The translations under genes were made by a program, and so were the position numbers. The notes below the pieces were generated by a model that searched no databases, was not told the origin of the DNA, and saw only the letters and a program-made list of their open reading frames with translations. 64,000 nt of DNA from Amorphochlora amoebiformis (lineage: Eukaryota > Cercozoa > Chlorarachniophyceae): contig BAAHQB010000128.1 of the NCBI GenBank assembly GCA_054601695.1, positions 310,001 to 374,000 on the forward strand, given 5' to 3'. How positions within the stretch are numbered: the first letter of the stretch is position 1; every line of letters starts with the position of its first letter. Below are positions 1 to 64,000 of the stretch, one piece after another.

Positions 1-150
1 GGGTTAAGAGTTAGGGCTAAAGGTATTAGGGTCAGGGTTGCATTAAAGGTTCTTTTTGGGTTAGGGTTAGGGTTAGGGTTAGGGTTAGGGTTAGGGTTAG
101 GGTTAGGGTTAGGGTTAGGGTTAGGGTTAGGGTTAGAGGTAAGGAGAACC
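1..150 (+). repeat. Telomeric TTAGGG array, left arm of a head-to-head junction
   Basis: Degenerate TTAGGG-like sequence (1-58) passes into about 13 perfect TTAGGG units (59-135) on the plus strand. The array ends near 150, and CCCTAA units begin at about 172. A natural left chromosome end would show CCCTAA on this strand, so this block points the wrong way for a terminal telomere at position 1. Confidence 0.9.
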
Positions 151-169
151 GGTAGGATTATATCTAATC

Positions 170-945
170 CTAACCCTTACCGTAACCAACCCTAACCCTA
201 ACCCTAACCCTAACCCTAACGCTAACCCTAACACTTACCCAACCATAATACTTACCGTAACACTTACCCAACCCTAATACTAACCCTAACACATAACCTA
301 ATGCTAACCCTAGAATTAACCCTAACCCTAACACATACCCTAATACTAACCCTAATATTAACCCTAACCCTAACACATACCCTAATACTAACCCTAATAT
401 TAACCCTAACCCTAACACATACCTAATACTAACCTTAATATTAACCAAACCCTAACACATACCCTAATACTAACCCTAATATTAACCCTAACCCTAACAC
501 ATACCCTAATACTAACCCTAGTATTAGCCCTAACCCTAACACATACCCTAATACTAACCCTAATATTAGCTCTAACCCTAACACATACCCTAATACTAAC
601 CCTAATATTAACCCTAACCCTAACACATACCCTAATACTAACCCTAATATTAACCCTAACCCTAACACATACCCTAATACTAACCCTAATATTAACCCTA
701 ACCCTAACACATACGCTAATACTAACCCTAATATTAATTCTAACCTTAATACATACCCTAATACTAACCCTAGTATTAGCCCTAACCCTAACACATACCC
801 TAATACTAACCCTAATATTAACCCTAGCCTAACACATACCCTAATACTAACCCTAATATTAACCCTAACCCTAACACATACGCTAATACTAACCCGAATA
901 TTAATTCTAACCTTACCATATACCCTAATACTAACCCTAACACGA
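170..945 (-). repeat. CCCTAA array grading into a 36-bp telomere-derived satellite
   Basis: CCCTAA units at 187-230 are followed by about 15 copies of a 36-bp higher-order unit made of three diverged 12-mers: CCCTAACACATA, CCCTAATACTAA and CCCTAATATTAA. Copies differ by point changes. The minus-strand open frames here (Leu/Gly/Val repeats of 12 residues) are simply this repeat translated and are not genes. Confidence 0.9.
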
Positions 946-949
946 AGTA

Positions 950-1500
<551 letters not shown>

Positions 1501-1512
1501 GTGTGTGTGTGA

Positions 1513-1830
1513 GTGTGTGTCACTCACTCTTTCGCGAGAGCCCGTTCTCTCCTGACAAATTCTTTGAATTCTTCTGCTTCCCCCCCCCTTGCCTCACAAT
1601 CCGCATTAATCCTCCATCCCAGTACTTCAACAACCCCCCCCCCCCAGGATCAAAGAACACACAAAAGTTTCAAAAAAAATCGCATAATTCTAGATGCCTC
1701 CCCTCCTACTGGAAAAGGCGAAAAAATAGGAAAAATACGTGGCTTATTCTCGACACACCTCCTCCGAGAGTCGCAAGTCCTCTCCATATCCTCATTTCTG
1801 CAAAAAAGGCGGAAAGGGGGGAAGGGAAGG
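1513..1830. other. Unique non-coding stretch left of the tRNA
   Basis: A mixed-composition region with two C-homopolymers (about 1580-1588 and 1636-1646) and A-rich runs. It is downstream of the tRNA on the minus strand. Open frames across it are short and have no recognisable domain or splice pattern. I see nothing functional. Confidence 0.5.
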
Positions 1831-1837
1831 AAAAAAA
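1831..1837 (-). terminator. RNA polymerase III terminator of tRNA-Lys
   Basis: Seven A on the plus strand give a T7 run on the minus strand, two bases after the discriminator base of the tRNA. This is the standard polymerase III stop signal. Confidence 0.85.
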
Positions 1838-1838
1838 G

Positions 1839-1912
1839 TATCCGATGCGGGAATCGAACCCGCGACCACTTGATTAAAAGTCAAGCGCTCTGCCGAACTG
1901 AGCTAACCGGAC
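1839..1912 (-). tRNA. tRNA-Lys, anticodon TTT
   Basis: On the minus strand a complete cloverleaf folds. The acceptor stem pairs GTCCGGT with ATCGGAT (two G-U pairs). The D arm is GCTC/GAGC, the anticodon stem CTTGA/TCAAG holds loop CTTTTAA (anticodon TTT, Lys), and the T arm is GCGGG/CCCGC with loop TTCGATT. The discriminator base is A. The A box (TAGCTCAGTTCGG) and B box (GGTTCGATTCC) are near-perfect internal promoters. No intron and no encoded CCA are seen, as expected for a nuclear eukaryotic tRNA. It diverges from gene A, which starts about 270 bp to the right. Confidence 0.95.
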
Positions 1913-2178
1913 CCTTGCGCATGCGGAGTCAAAATACCGGATTTTACATTCAGCATAGTTTTGTCGATATTCTCCAGAGACTCTCGAGAACATTCGAAGC
2001 AAAAAATCCAATAATCCCCGGTGCAAGGTAAAAATACGATCTCCACGAATCTCTGAGGTAAAATCCTAATTACTCCCGGGATTAAATACTCTGAATCCCG
2101 GCAACGACGTAGTCACGACACGTGTTTGCATTCGGCCCATCAGTTGCCCAGTACCTGGAGGCTGAATCGAAAACGAAC

Positions 2179-11910
<9,732 letters not shown>

Positions 11911-11916
11911 AGAGAA

Positions 11917-11991
<75 letters not shown>

Positions 11992-12615
11992 AAGAGAGAT
12001 AGAAAGAGAGAGGTAGAAAGGGAGAGAGAGAGAGAGATAATAGAGAGAAATAAGGGAGAAAGAGAGATAAAATAGAGAGAGATAAAATAGAGAGAGATGA
12101 GAGAAAGAGAGAGAGAGAGAGATAATAGAGAAAGAGAGAGATAAGAGAGAAAGAGAGATAAAATAAGAGAGAGATAAGAGAGAGATAAGAGAGAAATAGG
12201 AGAGAAGGGAGATAAAAATAGAAAGAGATAAGAGAAAGAGATGAGGGAGAAAGAGAGAGAGATAATAGAAAGAGATGAGAGAAAAGAGGAGAGAGATAAG
12301 AGAGAAAGAGAGAGAGATAAGAGAGAATGAGAGATCAGAGGGAGATTAGAGAGGAAGAGAGAGATAAGACAGAAAGAGAGAGGAAAGAGAGACAGATAAG
12401 AGAGACAGATAAGAGAGACAGATAAGAGAGAAAGAGAGAGAGATGAGAGAGAAAGAGAGAGAGATAAGAGAGAAAGAGACAGAGAGAGACATACACACAG
12501 AGACAAACAAGGAGATAAGAAACTCTCAAGATACACAAAGATCTCACCCTAACCCTAACCCTAACCCTAACCCTAACCCTAACCCTAACCCTAACCCTAC
12601 ATAGGTGTGACAAGT
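11911..12615. repeat. GA-rich microsatellite and CCCTAA block between genes A and B
   Basis: (GA)n with GATAAGAGAGAAA variants runs from 11925 to 12535, followed by nine CCCTAA units (12545-12598) and then the gene B first exon. There is no clear promoter element and no ATG that connects to gene B. The long minus-strand Ser/Leu frame is the GA array translated. Confidence 0.85.
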
Positions 12616-21003
<8,388 letters not shown>

Positions 21004-22090
21004 CCCCTGTTAGACGCTCGAGACACACTATAAAAGAGAGATATTAGCAAAATTCGTGTTCTAGAGTTTGGCCTGCATATGCTGTATGTCACATGTACAG
21101 CGATTTGAGTAATTCTAGTAATTAATCTAGTTTGAACAATTGAGTCTGGATAGTGCTCTAAGATATCTAGGTATAGCGCTTGCAGTACTTCTCGTTTCTA
21201 GCTTGTGCGCAAACGGTCTTGGAACCTAGGGAACCATGACTCATGGCTACGTCTAGAATCTAGATGTATCTACTAGATCTACTCTGAACTACGTCGTTGG
21301 GCGGTGGTCCTTTTGTGGTCACCCCATCTACTAGATCAAGCTAGCCATGTCACCTTGTATATTGCAACGTCTAGAACGTACTTAATATAATTCAAGTTCG
21401 AATTCTACTCATACTAGCTAGACTAGCTATAACCTAGATAACAGTGACTGCATGTGCCAACGGTCTAGACGGTCTAGACGGTTACTGACTAGCTAGAAAC
21501 CTAGGTTCCAGAGGTTACATTACCCGTACGTAGACTTGTAACTAGCTAGATATCGAGTAATCTAGTAACGTTAGTACTAGATCTAGATAACTATTGTACA
21601 TGTATATATAGTTTCTACTTCTAGACTAGTCTAGATTTGCATTCTGCAATAACTGTTCTTGAGCTAACATAAGTTAGTAACAACATTGATAAACTGGATA
21701 AATATCTCGCGCTACAACAACGTTATATATATAGCTAGTATAGTGGGATGTAGAGTAAAGCTAGATCTTACGTAACATATATATGCAGGACGTAAAACCG
21801 AGTTCTACGAGTTCGAAGCTCCATTCATCGTGGAAATATGGAACAGTATCGCCGATGAATATACACGCGCGACGTACACAAGTAAGAATATTTTTGTACA
21901 ATATTGAAACAACAATACTAGAACACTAGTGCATACCACTATAACAAGTGTAGAACGCGGCTTCGAGCTCAGTATATACCGAGGGAGAGAGAGGAGAGGG
22001 GAGCAAACAATGAGCCCAATACTCTCTCTCTGCACTTTTACTATTGACGAGAGTCAACATCTATAGATGGGCGGCGCACGTTTCTCCAGC
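21004..22090. other. Intergenic region between gene B and ELO, CTAG-rich
   Basis: Non-coding DNA between two convergent stops. From about 21060 to 21790 the palindrome CTAG recurs several dozen times (CTAGATC, TCTAGA, ACTAGCTAG contexts), far above chance for 730 bp. It should hold the 3' UTRs of both genes. A 76-codon minus-strand frame (21805-22035) is hydrophobic but lacks support and is probably ELO 3' UTR. Confidence 0.75.
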
Positions 22091-22909
22091 TTACGCGGCA
22101 GCTCGAGAGTCGCTCTTTCTCTTAATCTCTTGCGAGGACGGGTGAGTTACTTTTTTGCGAGGACGCTTGACAGGAGACAGGTAAGATGTGATGAAAAAGT
22201 TAGTGAAGAAACAAAGCAGGACCCCGACGTAAGAATATGTCCAGTAGTATGTGAGCATGAGTGGGAACGAGTCGTAGAAACACTGGACGAAACGGTAGGT
22301 ATAGAACAAATAAAAGCCCACGAGAAATTGGACAATTTGCATCATAGTGATGAGCCATTTGGCCTTGAAACGGATCCCGACGAGAGCCAGCCCGTAGTAG
22401 GCGTACATGAAAGTATGGATGCCACCGTTGAGGGAAACAAATATCCAGGTGCCTTCATTGCCGACGCGAGCAAGCAATCCCATGGTGATGGCGGCTCCAC
22501 AGTGGTGGTAGAAGTGCAACCAGGAGACAGGCTTGTTCTTCAGGATCATAAAGATGGTGTCGGCAAACTCAACATATTTTGACCAGTAGAATAAGTGCGT
22601 AATCCAATCGAAAACAGGATCCTCCGCGTACTCCGTGCAGGAGGGACCCTTGATCACCCCATTGTGTCTCACCATGATGGTGTAGATCATACCCGTGCTG
22701 CAGACGAAGGAGAAAATTGACATAATGACATTGTAGGTCAGCATGGCCGCCTTCAAAGTATCCGAAACCACGGTCTTCTTCTCGTCTCTCCCCTTGATCG
22801 GATACCAGATTCGCATCATCGGAACTGCCATCATGTACACTGGAATAAGCGCGAATAGGGGGTCCCAAGGGAGCTTCCCCATTGCGGATATCACTCCTTG
22901 CATTTCCAT
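22091..22909 (-). CDS. ELO-family very-long-chain fatty acid elongase (3-ketoacyl-CoA synthase), 272 aa
   Basis: Condenses malonyl-CoA with a fatty acyl-CoA in the endoplasmic reticulum membrane, the first step of elongation. All ELO motifs are present in order: KYVEFADTIFM (KxxExxDT), HFYHHCGA (the HxxHH histidine box, about residues 132-136), IHTFMYAYYG (HxxMYxYY) and TMMQIVQF (TxxQxxQ). Several hydrophobic helices surround them, and the tail is Lys/Arg-rich (KRPRKK), typical of ER retention. The NEGTWIF...FKAKWLITMMQI stretch resembles protist PUFA elongases, so a polyunsaturated substrate is possible but unproven. The frame stays open upstream to 23428, but that part overlaps gene D exon 1 on the other strand and reads through telomere-like sequence, so I start at Met 22909, giving the usual family length. 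Met 23023 (310 aa) is an alternative. Unlike its neighbours it has no intron. Confidence 0.93.
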   Translation of the reverse strand: MEMQGVISAMGKLPWDPLFALIPVYMMAVPMMRIWYPIKGRDEKKTVVSDTLKAAMLTYNVIMSIFSFVCSTGMIYTIMVRHNGVIKGPSCTEYAEDPVFDWITHLFYWSKYVEFADTIFMILKNKPVSWLHFYHHCGAAITMGLLARVGNEGTWIFVSLNGGIHTFMYAYYGLALVGIRFKAKWLITMMQIVQFLVGFYLFYTYRFVQCFYDSFPLMLTYYWTYSYVGVLLCFFTNFFITSYLSPVKRPRKKVTHPSSQEIKRKSDSRAAA

Positions 22910-23443
22910 CTTTCGCCCCCTGGACACGTAGACTGTGTGATATGTGCTAATTTGCCACGGAGATCTGTGATCCCCGGTTTCATCGGGTAGTACCGGAGAG
23001 ATAGGGTTTCTTGGGGATTCCATTAGTCTCCCCGAATCTCCGCTTGGGATCCGCCCGGTGGTCAGGTCGTGGTTGCGAGTGGTGTGCTTACAGGTGGTGC
23101 GGTTGAGCCTCGGACACCGACAATGGACAGGAGCGGACATGATGGAGATAAAGTCCCTAGACAATTTTCGGAGGAAAGTGGCCGATGGTCCATCGACACG
23201 GCCAAGGAACACCTGATGAAGACAGCTTTGAAATCTCTCGAATCGGACAACAAAGGGACGTTTGCCAAGAAGGAGGTCAAAATCGCAAGGGTTAGGGTTG
23301 AAACATCTAACGATTGTCACACGGGAGATTCCGTTCCTCTTTCGAATATATTGGTCAGGGAGGGTTGATCTTTGGTTTCCACATCTCCCGACCTTCATCC
23401 ACACGTCAATCTCAATTTTCCAACCCATAAGGTTCGCGCGATC
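22910..23443. promoter_or_regulatory. Divergent promoter region between ELO and gene D
   Basis: 534 bp separates the two inferred start codons, which point away from each other. It has higher GC than the surroundings and no TA array. It contains one GGTTAGGGTT telobox-like element (about 23289-23298). The promoter role is inferred from position only. Confidence 0.45.
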
Positions 23444-58142
<34,699 letters not shown>

Positions 58143-58812
58143 TTCATCGCTTTCATAATCTTTCAATACTGTAGCACAAGACGTAGATCTTGAGTACGTA
58201 TCTAGTATAGACGTATGCGTACCAACGTTTGACTAGTTTTGAGTTGTGACATTAGTACTGCACTGTCAGATATCTAGGATATCGATATTTCTCTAGTCGC
58301 TTGCAAGGATCACATGTATCTAGTGTATGCGCGTACTGAGTTATATAAGTACAGACAAATCAACCGGTAACCTTGGAACTTAAGTGGATTCTGTAAAGTA
58401 TTTATGTACATATGTATGTGTATATATATGGATATATATATATATCTAGATATATATATGTATATATATATATATATATAACATACATACATACACAAGC
58501 ATACAAAACAACTCTACATATACTTACATATATACCATGATATATATACTAGATTTATATCAGTATATATAAAATCTAGATAATATATATAACACATATA
58601 TATTGTCACTGAATTGAATAACACTATGAATATACTCAAGCATGAACCAATGTGGTACCAGAGATTACTACCATTAAACTGATAAACTTTACAAGCCAAT
58701 TAAACCAAAGTACGAGAAGGATGATAATGGGCTCTTTCCAATCAGCCCGTACTAGAACAGTACTCAGTCAATACCTGTCAGTGACCATCTCTAGCCTCTA
58801 GATTGCTATCTG
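58143..58812. other. Intergenic region between convergent genes D and E, CTAG-rich
   Basis: Mostly unique DNA holding the 3' ends of both genes. CTAG palindromes recur at 58190-58330 and 58540-58815 (TATCTAGGATATC, CTAGCCTCTAGATTG). The composition echoes the region after gene B. A short TA block lies at 58415-58480. I see no coding frame. Confidence 0.65.
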
Positions 58813-59399
58813 CTAGCCTATGATTGTCATATCGCCGCTGGAAATGTCTATATATAACGGCTCTGTCCGCGTCCGCGGTCTCGTATGCGACACGTGTTCT
58901 TGCCGGGCTCGGGTCAATTGTGCGTCCAATTGTGAGGCCTCGGCGAGAATGGCTTTCTCTTCAGAGTTCAATATACATACAAGCACAGGCGCTGCAATAA
59001 TACAAATCCCGCGTCGTGTCATTCCACTTGTAGTATCATGTAGCACTAAGAATAGTCCCCACACACTCCTACACGTGTGGGCTTCTTAGTGCTGCTGGTG
59101 GGAGTTGATTGCTTTTTTAATTTGATTTTCCAGTATCTTGAGTGTCTGGACTCGTTCGGTTACTAGAAGATGAATATCTTTTTGTTTGCCCGGAGCCTTG
59201 TGTGGGGGCACGTGTACCTTTGGCTATTGGACGACTTGGTGGGTGTGGCTATGTAGATGTTCAGGATAATGATATATATATATATATATATATATTATAT
59301 TATATATATATATATATGTAGAAATGTATATGTGTATATATGTATATATAGTATAGCATGCTGAGTTTATATGTATATTACATATTGTATAAAAATGTA

Positions 59400-59434
<35 letters not shown>

Positions 59435-59488
59435 ATGTAAACTTTAGTATATATATATGTATGTAGATATTTATATATGCATATAATG

Positions 59489-59525
<37 letters not shown>

Positions 59526-59576
59526 ATCTACGAATACAAGCACACGCACACACATATACACATTCATATATATTTC

Positions 59577-59610
<34 letters not shown>

Positions 59611-59689
59611 ATTATACATATATATATGTATATTATATAAAAAATATATATATATGTATGTATATATATGTGTGTGTATATTCATGTGT

Positions 59690-59786
<97 letters not shown>

Positions 59787-60063
59787 CACACACACATGCA
59801 TATATATATATATATATACATATATACATACATATATATATATATATAATTATATATATGTAATAACCTCCTCCGTGGTAGGCAAGCCCGTGGTCGTGGG
59901 TTGAGGAGTTAATGGACGTGGTATTTCTGGGTTTTCCGACTGTATATCACCTCTATTAACCCCATGCGGGGATATTGTCTCCTAAATATCACATTCCAAC
60001 TTTATTTAATAAACACCTATATATGATGACACAGACGTCCAATTTTTTTTATATTGCGGAGTG

Positions 60064-60101
<38 letters not shown>

Positions 60102-60238
60102 CATGTATATTATATACATACGCGTGACGTCATGTCATGTCATGTCACGCTCCGGACTCTTCCCGTGACGTCATGCCATGTCACGCTCCGGACTCTTTTT
60201 TTTGGAATTTCGAGCTGACTACTACAACTTGAAGGCAT
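58813..60238 (-). CDS. Gene E: small protein of unknown function, about 130 aa, 4 exons
   Basis: Minus-strand exons in order of translation: 60170-60238, 59868-59981, 59218-59248, 58813-58991 (stop TAG at 58813). GT-AG junctions and phases chain (393 nt, 131 codons). It begins [18 protein letters not shown]. Exon 2 is Pro/Thr-rich ([18 protein letters not shown]). The last exon has a charged helical stretch ([16 protein letters not shown]) and ends SGDMTIIG. I recognise no domain. Exon 3 stays open past its donor to TAA at 59117 (adding [14 protein letters not shown] and more), and two further GT sites with the same phase lie in it, so alternative ends are likely. The gene runs tail-to-tail with gene D. 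Exon 1 is the least certain: it includes one of the TGACGTCA repeats. Confidence 0.5.
60120..60200. repeat. TGACGTCA/TGTCACGCTCCGGACTCTT duplication
   Basis: A unit with GTGACGTCAT, CATGTCACGC and TCCGGACTCTT occurs twice (60123-60161 and 60163-60198). The related TGACGTCAC units lie at 44650-44715. It overlaps the proposed gene E first exon, so its role (promoter or coding) is unclear. Confidence 0.7.
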
Positions 60239-60485
60239 GTTCGTTTTATAGTCAATCAGCGTATTTATTCCACTGAACACAGAGCAATCAAGCTCTGGAC
60301 TAGCGCTGTCCACTCATATGGTATGTATATGTGTAGTATGTGTATATATAATGTATATAAATATATATGTATGTATATATATATGTGTATTATACACATA
60401 CATACATATATATATATATTATATATACACATATACATATAACAATACAAAAGATAAATAATATTACATTATATACACATTATGT

Positions 60486-60533
<48 letters not shown>

Positions 60534-60568
60534 GCACGTACAACCCATCATTACAGCACTTTGCTTTT

Positions 60569-60860
60569 ACGCGTTCACATGAACCGTTACCGTAGTAACG
60601 CGTTCACATGAACCGTTACCGTAGTAACGCGTTCACATGAACCGTTACCGTAGTAACGCGTTCACATGACCGTAGTAACGCGTTCACATGAACCGTTACC
60701 GTAGTAACGCATTCACATGAATCGTTACCGTAGTAACGCGTTCACATGAATCGTAACCGTAGTAACGCGTTCACATGAACCGTTACCGTAGTAACGCGTT
60801 CACATGAATCGTTACCGTAGTAACGCGTTCACATGAACCGTTACCGTAGTAACTACTATT
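60569..60860. repeat. 29-bp minisatellite ACGCGTTCACATGAACCGTT / ACCGTAGTA
   Basis: About ten units, one shortened (60660-60680). The CCGTTACCGTAGTAAC half resembles the minisatellite at 50690-51085. Confidence 0.92.
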
Positions 60861-60920
60861 GTACGATAACACCGTCAACACAGCTATACAGAGTTATATA
60901 TGTAACGATATCGCATACAT

Positions 60921-60959
<39 letters not shown>

Positions 60960-60990
60960 AATATATATATATATATATATATATACATAC

Positions 60991-61022
<32 letters not shown>

Positions 61023-61023
61023 C

Positions 61024-61077
<54 letters not shown>

Positions 61078-61160
61078 TACATGTCCTAAAATACTATATA
61101 ATAAAGAAATGCATGACACATGTATCTGCATTTAGTACCTTTGTGTTGTCCAGGTGAGAA

Positions 61161-61194
<34 letters not shown>

Positions 61195-61222
61195 ATATAT
61201 ATATATATATATTATATATATT

Positions 61223-61254
<32 letters not shown>

Positions 61255-61335
61255 GTATATGTTCTAAAAAATACAATACAATATAAAGAAATGCATGACA
61301 CGTGTATCTGCATTTAGTACCTTCGTGTTGTCCAG

Positions 61336-62664
<1,329 letters not shown>

Positions 62665-62799
62665 GTATATCGGAAAATATGTATCATATATACATCACAC
62701 GTATTATATATCATATAATGTATACATATATATATATATATATATATAATATACAATACACACCCATATATATATATATACATATATTTTCATTTATAC

Positions 62800-62867
62800 A
62801 TATATGTTCGTATTGATATGCACATCTATTATGCGTATTTGTTTATAATTTGAGAATACAAAACACA

Positions 62868-62903
<36 letters not shown>

Positions 62904-63110
62904 CATTTTAACATATATGCTCGAGTTGATATACACATCTAATATGCGTATTTGTTTGATAATTTGAGAATACAATACACACCCATATATATATATACAT
63001 TCATTTATGTGTATATGTTGTATTGATATACACACCTATTATGCGTATTATTTGTTTGATATTTGAGAGCGTGTTAAATATTCGGCGGATATTTCGATTC
63101 GATAGAGACA
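62800..63110. repeat. Tandem copies of a ~65-bp island in TA repeats
   Basis: TTGATATRCACAYCTATTATGCGTATTTGTTT... recurs at about 62812-62870, 62932-62983 and 63011-63070. The last continues as GAGAGCGTGTTAAATATTCGG. This resembles the truncated-exon pattern, but I cannot assign a phase or gene. Confidence 0.6.
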
Positions 63111-63194
63111 GATACATATACATTTATATAATATGCACGCATACGAACATATATATATATATATGTATATATATTTGCACACCCATTCATATAT

Positions 63195-63246
<52 letters not shown>

Positions 63247-63353
63247 GTTATACATTCGGATGTATTCTTACACATACATTCACATATAGACATATAAATA
63301 AAAAATACACATATGTACATTAACATATTTTATATATATATATATATATATGC

Positions 63354-63420
<67 letters not shown>

Positions 63421-63570
63421 TATATATCTATATTGATGCTTATATATATATATATATTTACATGTGTATATGTACATGTGTATCTATTGTGTACATATAC
63501 ATTCTATACGTACATGTGTATTTTACGTACGTACATACACACACACACAACACATATATATATATATACA

Positions 63571-63619
<49 letters not shown>

Positions 63620-63699
63620 TATAAGTATATATATGTTATATATATAAACATATGCCTATTTGTATATTTCAATCTGTTGATACAAATGTAGTATATAGA

Positions 63700-64000
63700 T
63701 AAATAGTTAGACACAGAGAGAGGTAGAGAGCTATGAGATAGTTCGAGACAGCGAGCTTGTTCTTTTGCAAAAAGAGAGAGTTTTTTAGGAGTTTTGTCAA
63801 GAGAGAGAGAGATTGTTATTTATGAAGAGAGAGAGAGATATTAAGAGTGTTATAGAGAGAGAGAGAGAGATTGTTATTTATGAAGAGAGAGAGAGAGATT
63901 TAAGAGTTAGAGAGAGAGAGAAAGGTTGTTATATATGAAGAGAGAGAAAGAGATTTAAGAGTGTTCTCTCTCTCTCTCGAGATTTGTAATGAAGAGAAAG
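63700..64000. repeat. GA-rich tandem repeat at the right edge
   Basis: A unit of about 60 bp with GAGAGATTGTTATTTATGAAG and GATTTAAGAGTGTT recurs from 63790 to the window end, interrupted by one CT run at 63965-63979. Confidence 0.85.

Noticed and set aside
170-794. Two Leu/Gly/Val repeat ORFs at the left edge
   Set aside because: Translation of the 36-bp telomere-derived satellite, with no independent support.
11925-12535. 227-codon Ser/Leu ORF on the minus strand in the GA repeat
   Set aside because: Simple-repeat translation; no domain and no splice context.
22910-23428. N-terminal extension of the ELO frame to a 445-residue protein
   Set aside because: It overlaps gene D exon 1 on the opposite strand, contains a telomere-like segment, and exceeds the family length of about 270 residues.

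Overview
This is nuclear eukaryotic DNA. It has a split-gene layout with GT-AG splice junctions, a polymerase III tRNA gene, TTAGGG-type telomeric repeats at the left edge and in many introns, and a fatty-acid elongase with an HxxHH box. I cannot name the species. TTAGGG repeats, a claudin-like four-helix membrane protein and a TBC-TLDc protein would suit a holozoan-like lineage, but that is only a guess. Most of the window is TA microsatellite. Nearly every TA-rich open frame (Tyr/Ile repeats) is an artefact.

The unique-looking islands of 20-150 bp scattered through the TA sea are mostly exons. They chain in frame with canonical splice sites. Read this way the window holds: (1) a head-to-head telomeric block and a telomere-derived satellite (1-945); (2) tRNA-Lys(TTT) at 1839-1912, minus; (3) gene A, plus, 2179-11910, 16 exons, 293 aa, calponin-homology plus ubiquitin-like; (4) gene B, plus, 12616-21003, 12 exons, 232 aa, four-transmembrane protein; (5) ELO elongase, minus, 22091-22909, uninterrupted; (6) gene D, plus, 23444-58142, at least 44 exons, about 860 aa, a TBC-TLDc protein of the TBC1D24/Skywalker type; (7) gene E, minus, 58813-60238, small and unknown; (8) gene F, plus, from about 61336, partial and uncertain. 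B/ELO and D/E are convergent pairs separated by CTAG-rich intergenic DNA. ELO/D and E/F are divergent.

Three things stand out. First, the (TA)n and (CCCTAA)n arrays themselves supply the splice donors (GTATAT or GTAACC) and acceptors (TATAG or CTAAC...AG). Second, many exons have several truncated 'echo' copies beside them in the same intron, separated by TA arrays. Upstream echoes keep the acceptor and lose the donor; downstream echoes keep the donor. Some echoes are inverted. One exon that the TBC domain appears to need is seen only in inverted form. Third, an 885-bp almost pure (CG)n tract sits inside an echo copy of a gene D exon.

The summed exon lengths of genes A (882 nt) and B (699 nt) are exact multiples of three ending in a stop, which supports the models. 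No function links these genes to one another. The window looks like a repeat-bloated, subtelomere-like segment of an intron-rich genome.
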